Origin: Sphingobium sp. DEHP117
Lineage (GTDB): Bacteria; Pseudomonadota; Alphaproteobacteria; Sphingomonadales; Sphingomonadaceae
DNA: 64,000 nt
Direction: 5' to 3'
Assembly: GCF_030867385.1 (NCBI RefSeq)
Contig: NZ_JAPFBJ010000002.1
Location: 907,001-971,000, forward strand
The position numbers and the translations under genes are program-made. Of this stretch, positions 43,022 through 52,051 are shown piece after piece; the first letter of the stretch is position 1, and the number at the start of each line of letters is the position of its first letter. Below the pieces are notes generated by a model. That model was not told the DNA's origin. It did no database searches and was given only the letters and a program-made list of their open reading frames with translations.

Positions 43022-45625
43022 TCATGCGCCGAAGGTACGTTGCCACCAGCCGCGCCGCGGTTCGCCGGTCTCCTCGTCCGCGCTGGTCGAGGCCTCTGCG
43101 GCTACAGATGCCGGTTCCTCCACAGCTGCCTGCGCGGTCGGAGCCGAGGCCAGACTATCGGAGGAGCTCGAAGGCGCGGCTGCAGCCGACTCCTCCACAG
43201 GCTCGGCTACCGCATCCGCCTTCTTGCGGCGGGTGCGCTTGGGTTTGGGCGCGGGTGCTTCGGGTGCAGCGTCGCTGGCCGGTTCGGCGGCAGGTTCGGC
43301 CGTCGCTGGCTGTTCCTGAGCAGGCGCCGCCTCCGCTTGCTCTTCGGCCTTTGGCTTGCGCGCCCGGGTGCGGCGGGCTTTGGGCTTCGGCTCTTCCTCG
43401 GCCTCGGCTGCTACCGCGGGCTCGGTAGCCGCCTCGGCTGCAACTGCTTCGCTCTCGTCGGCCGAAGCCTCGGCTTCCGGCGTCGCGTCCTCGGCAGCCT
43501 CACCCTCTTCCTCGCCACGCCGACGGCGGCCGCCCCTGCGGCCACGGCGGCTGCGGCGCCGGTTTTCGTCGCCATCTTCGGCGCTGACAGGGGAGTTCTG
43601 TTCGTCCTCTCCCTCGGCAACCGCTTCTACTTCGGTCGATTCCTCTTGGGCCTCGTCGCCGGCTTCGCGCTCGGTCCCCTGAGCCTCGCCCTCCTCGCGA
43701 CGGCCACCACGGCGGCGGCGACGCCTGCGGCGGCGGCGACCACCTTCGCGGTCTTCACGATCCTCCCGGTCTTCGCGCGCGTCGCGCTCGGCCCGCGTCT
43801 CGTTCTCGGGTATGTCTTCCTCGTCGTCCGCTTCATCGAGCACGAGGTCATCGTCCTCAACCTCGGCGATGGGAGCGTAGTTGACCTGGACCAGCGGCCT
43901 CGGCCCGCTCGCCTCGACGGACATGCGCGCGCCTTCCACCTCGCCATCGGGCAAGATGACGATCGTTACGCCGTAACGCTGCTCGATTTCGTCCAGCTCG
44001 CGCCGCTTGTTGTTGAGAACATAGAAGGCCGCTTCCTGGCTGGCGCGCAGCGTGATGAGGCTGCCCCGGCCGCGTGCGGCTTCTTCCTCAAGCATCCGCA
44101 GCGCGGAAAGTCCCGCGGAGGAAGCGGTTCGAACCAGGCCCGTACCCTCACAATGCGGACAGGCGCGGGTTGATGCCTCCAGCACGCCGGTGCGCAGGCG
44201 CTGGCGGCTCATTTCCATCAGGCCAAAGCCCGATATGCGGCCCACCTGAATGCGCGCGCGGTCGTCCTTCAGCGCCTCCTTCATCGCTTTCTCGACCTTG
44301 CGGACGTTGGAGCCGTGCTCCATGTCGATAAAGTCGATGACGACGAGGCCCGCCATGTCGCGCAGGCGGAGTTGGCGCGCGATTTCACGCGCAGCCTCAA
44401 GGTTGGTGTTGAGCGCGGTCTGCTCGATATTGTGCTCGCGCGTCGACCGGCCGGAGTTGATGTCGATCGAAACCAGAGCCTCGGTCGGGTTGATGACAAG
44501 ATAGCCGCCGGATTTGAGCTGTACCACCGGATGATACATTGCGGCGAGCTGATCTTCCACGCCGTGGCGCTGGAACAGCGAGACCGGGTCGGCATATTGC
44601 TTCACCTTGCGCGCGTGGCTCGGCATCAGCAGCTTCATGAAATCCTTGGCGGCGCGATAACCCTCGTCGCCCTCGATTACCACCTCGTCGATGTCGCGGT
44701 TGTAGATGTCGCGGATCGCGCGTTTGATGAGATCGCTGTCATTGTGAATCAGCGCGGGGGCAGAGCTTTTTAGCGTCTTTTCCCGAATCTCGTCCCACAA
44801 GCGGGCGAGATAGTCGAAGTCGCGTCGGATTTCGGTGCGGGTGCGCTCCAGCCCGGCCGTGCGGACGATGCAGCCCATGGTTGCGGGCAGGTTCATCTCG
44901 GCGATGATCGACTTGAGGCGCTTGCGATCCGCAGAGTTGTTGATCTTGCGCGAAATGCCGCCGCCGTGGCTGGTGTTGGGCATCAGCACGCAATAACGCC
45001 CGGCAAGCGAGAGATAGGTGGTGAGCGCCGCGCCCTTGTTGCCGCGCTCTTCCTTTACGACCTGGATCAGAAGCACCTGGCGGCGCTTGATGACGTCCTG
45101 GATCTTGTAGCGGCGGCGCAGCGCCATGCGCTTGCGGCGCAGCTCGTCGTTGTGATCCTCGGCGTGTGCGCCCCTGCGGCGACGTGGCCGGGCTGCGCCA
45201 TTCTCGCCCTCGTCATCGCCTTCCTCAGATGTAGGCTCGCCATGATCGTCGTCTTCCGCGCCCTCGGCCTCGCCCTGGGCCTCGGCTTCCGCGGTTTCGT
45301 CGTCATCCTCCTCGCGCAGCGCGGCTTCCTGGGCGGCGTGCTCTGCCTCCTCACGCAACAGCGCTTCACGATCCTCGCGCGGGATCTGGTAATAATCGGG
45401 ATGGATCTCCGAAAAGGCGAGGAAGCCGTGCCGGTTGCCGCCATAATCGACGAACGCCGCCTGAAGCGAGGGTTCGACCCGCGTTACCTTGGCCAGATAG
45501 ATATTGCCCTTGAGCTGTTTGTGCTCGGCGGATTCGAAGTCAAATTCCTCGATTCGGTTTCCCTTGACGACCGCGACACGGGTTTCTTCCCGGTGGCGCG
45601 CGTCGATCAGCATGCGCATGTTCAT
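43022..45625 (-). CDS. rne: Ribonuclease E
   Basis: The 867-residue protein has the RNase E/G N-terminus (MLIDARHREETRVAVVKGN), an S1 domain (about 35-120) interrupted by an acidic insert rich in Glu/Asp (about 80-165), and the catalytic region with GLERTRTEIRRDFDYL and DINSGRSTREHN plus VVIDFIDM. The CPHCEGTG zinc-link follows (near residue 490). After about 580 the tail is low-complexity: Glu-rich stretches, an Arg cluster and Ala/Pro/Lys repeats, the usual scaffold for degradosome partners. It leads mRNA decay and rRNA processing. A 506-base upstream region may host the autoregulatory leader. Confidence 0.95.
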   Translation of the reverse strand: MNMRMLIDARHREETRVAVVKGNRIEEFDFESAEHKQLKGNIYLAKVTRVEPSLQAAFVDYGGNRHGFLAFSEIHPDYYQIPREDREALLREEAEHAAQEAALREEDDDETAEAEAQGEAEGAEDDDHGEPTSEEGDDEGENGAARPRRRRGAHAEDHNDELRRKRMALRRRYKIQDVIKRRQVLLIQVVKEERGNKGAALTTYLSLAGRYCVLMPNTSHGGGISRKINNSADRKRLKSIIAEMNLPATMGCIVRTAGLERTRTEIRRDFDYLARLWDEIREKTLKSSAPALIHNDSDLIKRAIRDIYNRDIDEVVIEGDEGYRAAKDFMKLLMPSHARKVKQYADPVSLFQRHGVEDQLAAMYHPVVQLKSGGYLVINPTEALVSIDINSGRSTREHNIEQTALNTNLEAAREIARQLRLRDMAGLVVIDFIDMEHGSNVRKVEKAMKEALKDDRARIQVGRISGFGLMEMSRQRLRTGVLEASTRACPHCEGTGLVRTASSAGLSALRMLEEEAARGRGSLITLRASQEAAFYVLNNKRRELDEIEQRYGVTIVILPDGEVEGARMSVEASGPRPLVQVNYAPIAEVEDDDLVLDEADDEEDIPENETRAERDAREDREDREDREGGRRRRRRRRRRGGRREEGEAQGTEREAGDEAQEESTEVEAVAEGEDEQNSPVSAEDGDENRRRSRRGRRGGRRRRGEEEGEAAEDATPEAEASADESEAVAAEAATEPAVAAEAEEEPKPKARRTRARKPKAEEQAEAAPAQEQPATAEPAAEPASDAAPEAPAPKPKRTRRKKADAVAEPVEESAAAAPSSSSDSLASAPTAQAAVEEPASVAAEASTSADEETGEPRRGWWQRTFGA

Positions 45626-45864
45626 TCAGATTACTCCGGGCATGGGGCGGCCGGATCAGTCCTGTCCGGCGGGCCATGCGATTGATAGGGGGCGCGCCGC
45701 ACAGCCATGCCCCAGCGGGCTGGCCGGGGCGTTCCCGGTTCTGGTGGATAGGTTTGTGTCTAAGTGCGAGATATGTGTCTGCTGCATGGGCATGGCCGGT
45801 CAGTGCGCCGGACCCCCAAACACCCGACCGCGCGTCAAGGCCAACTGTGTGGCCCTGAACGGAG

Positions 45865-45931
45865 TGGGGAAAATGCCTCATTGCAACGTCAACCTGTCTA
45901 GTATCGGGCGGATATGGGGAAATGCCCTCAT
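45865..45931. repeat. Pair of 17-base near-identical direct repeats
   Basis: TGGGGAAAATGCCTCAT at 45865-45881 and TGGGGAAATGCCCTCAT at 45915-45931 differ only by shifting one A for one C. They start 50 bases apart, about five helical turns. A regulator with two contacts near the rne promoter is one reading. Confidence 0.55.
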
Positions 45932-46013
45932 CCACCCTGCAAGCGCGCCATGCGTCATGACTTCAGCCAGCCGACGGCATTGCGCGTATCATGAGCTAGC
46001 ACCACTGATGACA

Positions 46014-46038
46014 GGGAGCAACAGCTCCCCAATTTTTT
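46014..46038 (+). terminator. Intrinsic terminator with no gene directly upstream
   Basis: GGGAGC, loop AACA, GCTCCC (46014-46029) is followed by CAA and T6 (46033-46038). It points to transcription on the plus strand that ends 90 bases before the amidase ATG. The transcript could be a small RNA from the gap or an attenuated leader of the amidase operon. Confidence 0.65.
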
Positions 46039-46131
46039 GTTGGCTGCTCGCGCCGATATTCGGCCCAACATGGTAAATATTATCTTAACGCGGCTGGACG
46101 ACGCGCGGCTTAGCGGCGATTAGATGTCGCC

Positions 46132-46998
46132 ATGAGCGCACACCTCCTGTTAGCTCCTCTGTTATTCGCGACGGTGGGCGGCGTGCATCCCGCCGAGCCG
46201 GTGTGGTATGCGCGCCCGCCGCGACACAGCCACAGCATAAGGGTGCGGATCCCGCCGCCTGCAAAGGGCGTGAAGCTGCCGCCGATCTACGGCCCAACTG
46301 ACCCGTCTCGCCCGCTGGTGGTGATTGACGCCGGGCACGGCGGGCACGATCCCGGTGCGGCCAGCCGGGGCGGGGAGCGCCAGGAGAAGGAACTCACGCT
46401 GGCGCTGGCGCTGGCGCTACGCGACCGGTTGGTGCGCGGTGGCCGGATTCGCGTGGCGCTGACTCGCGGAGACGACCAGTTTCTGCTGTTGCAGGAACGC
46501 TATGACATCGCGCGCAGGCTGGGGGCGGACCTCTTCATCTCGATCCACGCCGACGCGGCCGAGAACGACACTGCTCAGGGGGCGACCATCTATACCCTTT
46601 CGGAAACGGCATCGGACCGCGAGGCCGCCCGCCTGGCCGCGCGGGAAAACCGGTCTGACATCATCAACGGCGTGGATATGGGCGCGCAGGGCGGGGTGGT
46701 GAATTCGATCCTGATAGACCTGTCGCAGCGCGAGGCGATGGCGCAATCGGTGGCATTTGCGGAACTGCTCTATCGCGAGGCGGCGGCGCACACGCCGTTC
46801 CGCAGCAACTGGCATCGCTTCGCGTCGCTCGTCGTGTTGAAGGCGCCGGACGTGCCCTCGATATTGTTTGAAGCGGGGTATATCACCAGCCCGCAGGATG
46901 TGGCGCGGCTGTCTTCGGCGCAGGGGCGGGCGCAGACGGCGGAAGGGGTGGCGCGGGCGATCGAGATCTATTTTGCGCGGCGGGTTAGTCCACGATGA
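46132..46998 (+). CDS. N-acetylmuramoyl-L-alanine amidase (Amidase_3, AmiC-like)
   Basis: The 288-residue secreted protein starts with a short signal-like stretch, followed by VVIDAGHGGHDPGA (first zinc His), a zinc-ligand Glu in RQEKELTLAL, ADLFISIHADA (second His), and ILFEAGYI with the catalytic Glu. It cuts the stem peptide from muramic acid during cell separation. No AMIN domain is seen, so septal targeting must come from elsewhere. mrcA follows at 54 bases and may be co-transcribed, which joins a hydrolase to a synthase. Confidence 0.92.
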   Translation: MSAHLLLAPLLFATVGGVHPAEPVWYARPPRHSHSIRVRIPPPAKGVKLPPIYGPTDPSRPLVVIDAGHGGHDPGAASRGGERQEKELTLALALALRDRLVRGGRIRVALTRGDDQFLLLQERYDIARRLGADLFISIHADAAENDTAQGATIYTLSETASDREAARLAARENRSDIINGVDMGAQGGVVNSILIDLSQREAMAQSVAFAELLYREAAAHTPFRSNWHRFASLVVLKAPDVPSILFEAGYITSPQDVARLSSAQGRAQTAEGVARAIEIYFARRVSPR

Positions 46999-47052
46999 TT
47001 TCCACGGTGAAAGGCTGGTCAAGCGGTCCTACATCTCCTACAGGCGGGTGCC

Positions 47053-49605
47053 ATGACTGAGCCTGGGGCCGGAACACAGAGCGAGGATCGCTTCAGCTAT
47101 CGCGTGACCAGAGGGGTGAGCGACGCGCGGCTGATGCTGGCTAGCTGGTGGCAACGGCGCTGGTTCCGCCGCGCGACCGCCATTTTCGGCGCAATTCTGG
47201 TTCTTTTTGCGCTCTTTTGGGTCATTTTTGCGCGCGATTTGCCCAATGCCGAGGCGCTGGCGGACTATGAACCCTCGCTTCCCAGCGTGGTGCGCGACGT
47301 CAATGGCGAACCCGTTTACAGCTACGCGCGCGAGCGCCGGGTGCAACTGAGCTACAATGACTTTCCGCCGCTGCTGATCCGCGCCGTGCTCTCGGCCGAG
47401 GACAAGACCTTCTTTTCGCATCACGGCGTCGACATCACCGGCCTGGCGGGCGCGGTCGTCGATTATGTGTCCAAGATCGGCTCCGGCCAGCGCGCCAAGG
47501 GCGGCTCCACCATCACCCAGCAGGTGGCGAAGAACCTGCTGCTGGGCGATGAATATTCCCCCAGCCGCAAGATCCGCGAGATGATCCTCGCTTCGCGCAT
47601 CGAGCGGGCGATGACCAAGCAGCAGATCCTCGAACTCTATCTCAACCAGATATTCCTCGGTCGCAACGCTTATGGCGTGCAGGCCGCCTCCCGCGCCTAT
47701 TTCAACAAGGACGTAGGCGAGCTCAAACTGCACCAGTTCGCCTTCCTCGCCATCCTGCCCAAGGGGCCATCCAACTATCGCCCCGAAACAGCGAAGGGCT
47801 ATGCCCGCGCGCTCGAACGGCGCAACTGGGCGCTGGGCGAGATGAAGCAGAATGGCTGGATCACCGACGCGCAATACCGCGACGCCACCTCCCGCCCGCT
47901 CGATACCGTGGCGCAGCTCGGCACCCTGTTCGACAGCAAGCGCGCGAGCGCGGGCGGCTATTACATGGAAGAGGTGCGCCGCCGCCTGATCGAGAAGTTC
48001 GGCGACAATGAGGAGAGCGGCCCCAATAGCGTCTATGCCGGGGGGCTGTGGATCCGCACGCCCTATGATGCCGCGATTCAGGGGCGTACGCGCGACGCGC
48101 TGCGCAACGGCCTGCTGCGCTATTCGGGCGGGCACGGCTGGTCCGGCCCGATCGCAACGATCGAGATGGACGACCAGTGGCGCAGCCGCTTCGCCAGCAG
48201 CTTCAAGAGCATCGACTATCAGGACTGGCGCGTCGCGGTGGTAGTGTCCAAAGACCGGGGCGGCGCGGAGCTGGGCCTTTCCGGCGGCAAGACCGGCATC
48301 CTGCCCGCCAGCCTCGCACAGACGCCTTATCGCAAGATTGGCGGCCCGGCATTCAACGCGCTGAAACCCGGCGACCTCATCGTCGTCAAGCCGATGGGCG
48401 GCAGCACCTATGCGCTGCGCAGCGTGCCTGAGGTGTCGGGCGGCATGATGGTGCAGGCGGTTCGCACCGGGCGTATCTACGCGATGCAGGGCGGGTTCGA
48501 CTCCAGCCTTTCCTCCTACAACCGCGTGACGCAGGCGCAGCGCCAGCCGGGATCGACAATCAAGCCGTTCGTCTATGCCGCGGCACTGGACAATGGCATG
48601 ACGCCCGCGACGATCATTGTCGATGGGCCGTTCTGCGTTTGGCAGTCCGCCTCGCTCGGCCAGAAATGCTTCAAGAATTTCGATGCGGGCGGCGGCGGGC
48701 CGCACACGATGCGCTGGGGCATCGAGCAATCGCGCAACCTGATGACGGTGCGCACCGCGTCGCAGACCGGCATGGACCGCGTGGTGCGGACAATCAAGGC
48801 GATGAACATCGGCGATTACCAGCCCTATCTTGCCTATGCGCTGGGCGCGGGCGAGACGACGGTCGAGAAGATGGTCAACGCCTATGCGGCGCTCGCCAAC
48901 CATGGCCGCCTCAACAGCCCGCGCGTGATCGACTATGTGCAGGACCGGCACGGCAAGGTGATCTGGCCCGACAAATGGCGCGCGTGCACCGGGTGCAATG
49001 CGCGCGACTGGGATGGCAAGCCGATGCCCCGCTTCGGCCTTTCCGGCAAACAGGCGATGAACCCGATGACCGCCTATCAGATCGTGCATATCACCGAAGG
49101 CGTGATCCAGCGCGGCACCGCGACAGTGCTGGCGGACCTTGGCCGCCCACTGTTCGGCAAGACCGGCACGACCAACGGCCCGACCAATGTGTGGTTCGTC
49201 GGCGGATCGCCCGATCTCGTGGCCGGCGTCTATCTGGGCTATGACACGCCGCGCTCCCTCGGCGGCTATGCGCAGGGTGGCCGGATTTCCGCGCCGATCT
49301 GGAAAGAGGCGATGGCGCCGATTTTGAAGGACATGCCCAAGGAACCGTTCGTTGCGCCCGCGGGCATCCGCATGGTTCGCATCGACCGACGCTCTGGCAA
49401 GCGTGTCTATGGCGCATGGCCCACCAACGACCCCAAGCCCGCCGTGATCTGGGAAGCGTTCAAGCCCGAGACCGAACCGCGCCGCACCATCCGCAAGGAA
49501 GAACTGGACGCGCAGGCCAAGGCCGAAGCCGCGCGTGCCGCCCGCGCCAGTGCCAGCTCGTCACGCGACAGCGATTTCTTGCAACAGGAAGGCGGGATAT
49601 ATTAG
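47053..49605 (+). CDS. mrcA: Penicillin-binding protein 1A (bifunctional transglycosylase/transpeptidase)
   Basis: The 850-residue protein has a cytoplasmic tail and one membrane helix (about 42-64). The GT51 domain has AEDKTFFSHHGVD with the catalytic Glu and GGSTITQQVAKNLL, then LELYLNQIFLGRNAYG. An OB-like insert follows. The transpeptidase domain has QPGSTIKPF (SxxK), EQSRNLM (SxN equivalent) and GKTGTTN (KTG). It polymerises and cross-links peptidoglycan. The tail is Ala/Arg/Glu-rich. All catalytic motifs are present. Confidence 0.96.
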   Translation: MTEPGAGTQSEDRFSYRVTRGVSDARLMLASWWQRRWFRRATAIFGAILVLFALFWVIFARDLPNAEALADYEPSLPSVVRDVNGEPVYSYARERRVQLSYNDFPPLLIRAVLSAEDKTFFSHHGVDITGLAGAVVDYVSKIGSGQRAKGGSTITQQVAKNLLLGDEYSPSRKIREMILASRIERAMTKQQILELYLNQIFLGRNAYGVQAASRAYFNKDVGELKLHQFAFLAILPKGPSNYRPETAKGYARALERRNWALGEMKQNGWITDAQYRDATSRPLDTVAQLGTLFDSKRASAGGYYMEEVRRRLIEKFGDNEESGPNSVYAGGLWIRTPYDAAIQGRTRDALRNGLLRYSGGHGWSGPIATIEMDDQWRSRFASSFKSIDYQDWRVAVVVSKDRGGAELGLSGGKTGILPASLAQTPYRKIGGPAFNALKPGDLIVVKPMGGSTYALRSVPEVSGGMMVQAVRTGRIYAMQGGFDSSLSSYNRVTQAQRQPGSTIKPFVYAAALDNGMTPATIIVDGPFCVWQSASLGQKCFKNFDAGGGGPHTMRWGIEQSRNLMTVRTASQTGMDRVVRTIKAMNIGDYQPYLAYALGAGETTVEKMVNAYAALANHGRLNSPRVIDYVQDRHGKVIWPDKWRACTGCNARDWDGKPMPRFGLSGKQAMNPMTAYQIVHITEGVIQRGTATVLADLGRPLFGKTGTTNGPTNVWFVGGSPDLVAGVYLGYDTPRSLGGYAQGGRISAPIWKEAMAPILKDMPKEPFVAPAGIRMVRIDRRSGKRVYGAWPTNDPKPAVIWEAFKPETEPRRTIRKEELDAQAKAEAARAARASASSSRDSDFLQQEGGIY

Positions 49606-49633
49606 GGGCTGAGGGCAGTTCAGACGGAGTAAT

Positions 49634-49757
49634 GTCATCCCGGAAGCTGATTTTCTCCAAATTCGTCAGAATTTGGGCAGAAAATCACGCTATCCGGGAT
49701 CCAGTGATCGAGGCGCAGCGCGTGAGACTCTGGATCCCGGATCAAGTCCGGGATGAC
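49634..49757. repeat. Three-stem palindromic intergenic element
   Basis: An outer 11-bp stem (49634-49644 with 49747-49757, GTCATCCCGGA type) encloses a 16-bp hairpin (49649-49664 with 49669-49686, 2-base bulge) and a 13-bp hairpin (49692-49704 with 49730-49742). The GTCATCCCGGA...TCCGGGATGAC ends are, from memory, a common palindromic repeat of alphaproteobacteria. The whole would fold as a three-way junction in DNA or RNA. It fills most of the gap 49606-49801 between mrcA and prfB. Confidence 0.75.
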
Positions 49758-49801
49758 GGAGTATCTTAAACTCATACAGAGTATCATACTGGAGAATTTC
49801 C

Positions 49802-50929
49802 ATGCGCGCCGAAGCGCAAGCCTATTGTGATCGTATCGATGCCGCGCTGGAGCTGCTGCGCCGCTTTCTCGACTGGGACCGCGCGCTGCGCCGTCTGGAT
49901 GAGTTGAACGCGCGCGTCGAAGACCCGACGCTGTGGGACGACCAGAAGAAGGCACAGGAGGTGATGCGCGAGCGCACACGGCTCGACGCTGCTATCTCCG
50001 CCACCCGCGCCATCGAAAAGGATAAGACCGACACAGTCGAGCTTATCGAGTTGGCCGAGGCGGAAGGGGACGACGCGCTCGTCGACGAGGCGATCGCCAG
50101 TCTTGCAGCGCTGGCCGACAAGGCGGACGAGGACAAGATCAAGGCGCTGCTTGCCGGTGAAGCGGACGCCTCCGACACCTATCTCGAAATTCACGCAGGC
50201 GCGGGCGGCACAGAGAGTCAGGACTGGGCGGAGATGCTTCAGCGCATGTATCAGCGCTGGGCGGAAAAGCGCGGTTATAAGGTCGAGCTGGTCGATTATC
50301 AGGCAGGCGAGCAGGCGGGCATCAAGTCCGCGACGCTGCTGATCAAGGGCGAGAACGCCTATGGCTATGCCAAGACCGAGAGCGGTGTGCACCGCCTGGT
50401 GCGCATCTCGCCCTATGACAGCTCAGCTCGGCGGCACACCTCGTTCAGCTCGGTGTGGGTCTATCCGGTGATCGACGACAATATCGACATCGAGATCAAT
50501 CCGGCAGACCTCAAGATCGATACCTATCGCGCCTCCGGCGCGGGCGGGCAGCACGTCAACACCACCGACTCGGCGGTGCGCATCACCCACGTGCCCACCA
50601 ACATCATCGTCGCCTGCCAGAACGACCGCAGCCAGCACAAGAACCGCGCCACTGCAATGAACATGCTGAAGGCCCGGCTTTATGAAAAGGAGCTGGCGGA
50701 GCGCGAGGCGGCGGCCAGCGGCGAATATGCCGCCAAGACCGAGATCGGCTGGGGCCACCAGATCCGCTCCTATGTGCTGCAACCCTATCAGATGGTGAAG
50801 GACCTGCGCACGGGCGTCGTTTCCTCCTCGCCCGATGATGTGCTCGATGGCGCGCTCGACCCCTATATGGCGGCGGCGCTGAGCCAGCGTGTCACCGGCG
50901 AGAAGGTGGACGTGGAGGACGTCGATTGA
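49802..50929 (+). CDS. prfB: Peptide chain release factor 2
   Basis: The 375-residue RF2 has [16 protein letters not shown], where SPY takes the place of the SPF stop-codon-reading motif, and [19 protein letters not shown] with the catalytic GGQ. It releases peptides at UGA and UAA. The frame is continuous through [12 protein letters not shown], the site where many bacteria have the programmed +1 frameshift (CTT TGA C); here CTC GAC is read in frame and no UGA is present, so that autoregulation is absent. GGAG lies 8 bases before the ATG. Confidence 0.97.
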   Translation: MRAEAQAYCDRIDAALELLRRFLDWDRALRRLDELNARVEDPTLWDDQKKAQEVMRERTRLDAAISATRAIEKDKTDTVELIELAEAEGDDALVDEAIASLAALADKADEDKIKALLAGEADASDTYLEIHAGAGGTESQDWAEMLQRMYQRWAEKRGYKVELVDYQAGEQAGIKSATLLIKGENAYGYAKTESGVHRLVRISPYDSSARRHTSFSSVWVYPVIDDNIDIEINPADLKIDTYRASGAGGQHVNTTDSAVRITHVPTNIIVACQNDRSQHKNRATAMNMLKARLYEKELAEREAAASGEYAAKTEIGWGHQIRSYVLQPYQMVKDLRTGVVSSSPDDVLDGALDPYMAAALSQRVTGEKVDVEDVD

Positions 50930-51660
50930 TCCTCGCCCGGACGGCGCTGGCTGCGGCGCTGTGCGGCGCGCTGATGCTGGGCGGGTGTGACTGGCTGGGC
51001 GGAGAACCCGACGGGCGGCGCGAAAGCGCGCGGGATTTTCCGCAGGCGGACCGGCCCGTCTCGCCGATCATCTCGACCCGCTATTCCTCGGAGGAGGCGC
51101 GAGACCAGCTGGGCGAGGCCGAGGACATCATGGATCATGCGGGCGCGGCGCCGGGCATGACGGTGGCCGATATCGGCGCGGGCGAGGGCTATTACACAGT
51201 GCGGCTGGCGAAACGCGTGGGCAAGGACGGGCGCGTGCTGGCAGAAGACATCATGCCGGAGGCGATCGATGCGCTGGGACAGCGCATCACCCGCGAGAAC
51301 TGGGCGAATGTTTCCGTGAAGCTCGGCACGCCCGACGACCCCAAGCTGCCGGAGCACAGCTTTGACCGCGTCTTCATGGTCCATATGTATCATGAGATCG
51401 AGGAGCCATATGCGTTTCTCTGGCATCTGCGGCCCGCGCTGAAACCGGATGGCGAGGTGATCGTCGTCGACTCGGACCGGCCGACGTCGGAGCATGGCAC
51501 GCCGCCCAAATTGCTGGCGTGCGAGTTTTCCTCGGTGGGGTACCAGCTGGTGGAGATGAAGCCACGCCCGTCGAGCGGCGGCTATCTGGCCCGGTTCAGG
51601 ACGGTAGGCGCGCGCCCCGAGCCGGACGAGATCCGGCCCTGCAAGCTCGTGAAGGAATAG
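50926..51660 (+). CDS. Class I SAM methyltransferase with lipoprotein signal
   Basis: The start is TTG at 50926, giving a TTGA overlap with the prfB stop. The 244-residue product begins [21 protein letters not shown], a signal with lipobox LGGC, then carries a Rossmann methyltransferase with [17 protein letters not shown] (motif I) and later [10 protein letters not shown] and [12 protein letters not shown]. An enzyme of this kind with an export signal is odd, since SAM is cytoplasmic. Either the N-terminus is a misread anchor, or the domain serves another role outside. No internal ATG gives a complete domain without the signal. Confidence 0.78.
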   Translation: MILARTALAAALCGALMLGGCDWLGGEPDGRRESARDFPQADRPVSPIISTRYSSEEARDQLGEAEDIMDHAGAAPGMTVADIGAGEGYYTVRLAKRVGKDGRVLAEDIMPEAIDALGQRITRENWANVSVKLGTPDDPKLPEHSFDRVFMVHMYHEIEEPYAFLWHLRPALKPDGEVIVVDSDRPTSEHGTPPKLLACEFSSVGYQLVEMKPRPSSGGYLARFRTVGARPEPDEIRPCKLVKE

Positions 51661-51693
51661 CGGGCGCTCGAGGTTCGGCACCGGGGCGACTTG

Positions 51694-51993
51694 TCATACA
51701 CGCAGGACCAGGCTGATCCGGTCTCCTTCCACCAGCCCCTCGGCCTTGCGCACCGCCGCCTTGACCGGCAGCACGAAGCCCGACACTTCCTTGTGCGGAA
51801 ACAGCGAGGTTTCCCATGTGGTGCCGCCGATCGTCGCGCGCACCTTGACCGAGCCGAAGCCGCCGGTCCGCCCCATCGCCGCATAATGGATTTCGCCCAC
51901 CACATCGCCTGACAGCACGACGAAGAACCAGCTTGCCTTTTCGCTGCTCCATCGCACGAGCGGGCCGTTGGCTTCTATGGTGTCGTTGAACAT
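51694..51993 (-). CDS. DUF1905 domain protein
   Basis: The 99-residue protein has GPLVRWSSEKASWFFVVLSG, a GRTGGFGSVKVRATIGGTTWETSLFP core and PVKAAVRKAEGLVEGD, matching DUF1905, a small beta-barrel-like family of unknown function that is often fused to a YdeI domain. Here it stands alone and complete. It is convergent with the methyltransferase gene and lies upstream-facing to the Tad operon end. Confidence 0.88.
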   Translation of the reverse strand: MFNDTIEANGPLVRWSSEKASWFFVVLSGDVVGEIHYAAMGRTGGFGSVKVRATIGGTTWETSLFPHKEVSGFVLPVKAAVRKAEGLVEGDRISLVLRV

Positions 51994-52051
51994 GGCCGTC
52001 CCCCCCGCGCCCCGTTATGGGCACGGGCCCGGGCGAGCGCAACGGGCGTTG

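Larger units (their letters stand above)
45626..46131. other. 506-base gap between rne and the amidase gene
   Basis: No ORF in this gap is gene-like. It holds a pair of 17-base near-identical direct repeats (45865 and 45915), several GC-rich inverted repeats near the rne start, a plus-strand intrinsic terminator at 46014-46038, and an AT-rich stretch with TTAAC at 46071-46089 that probably belongs to the amidase promoter. The rne ribosome site GGAG lies 8 bases before its ATG. Confidence 0.6.

Noticed and set aside
46071..46089. CtrA box before the amidase gene
   Set aside because: TTAAC is present, but the left half is TAAA or GTAA and the spacing does not give TTAA-N7-TTAA.
47038..49089. 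Long minus-strand frame (683 codons) opposite mrcA
   Set aside because: It is antisense to a clear PBP1A with all catalytic motifs; its product is His/Arg/Ala-rich without domain pattern, as expected of a shadow in GC-rich DNA.
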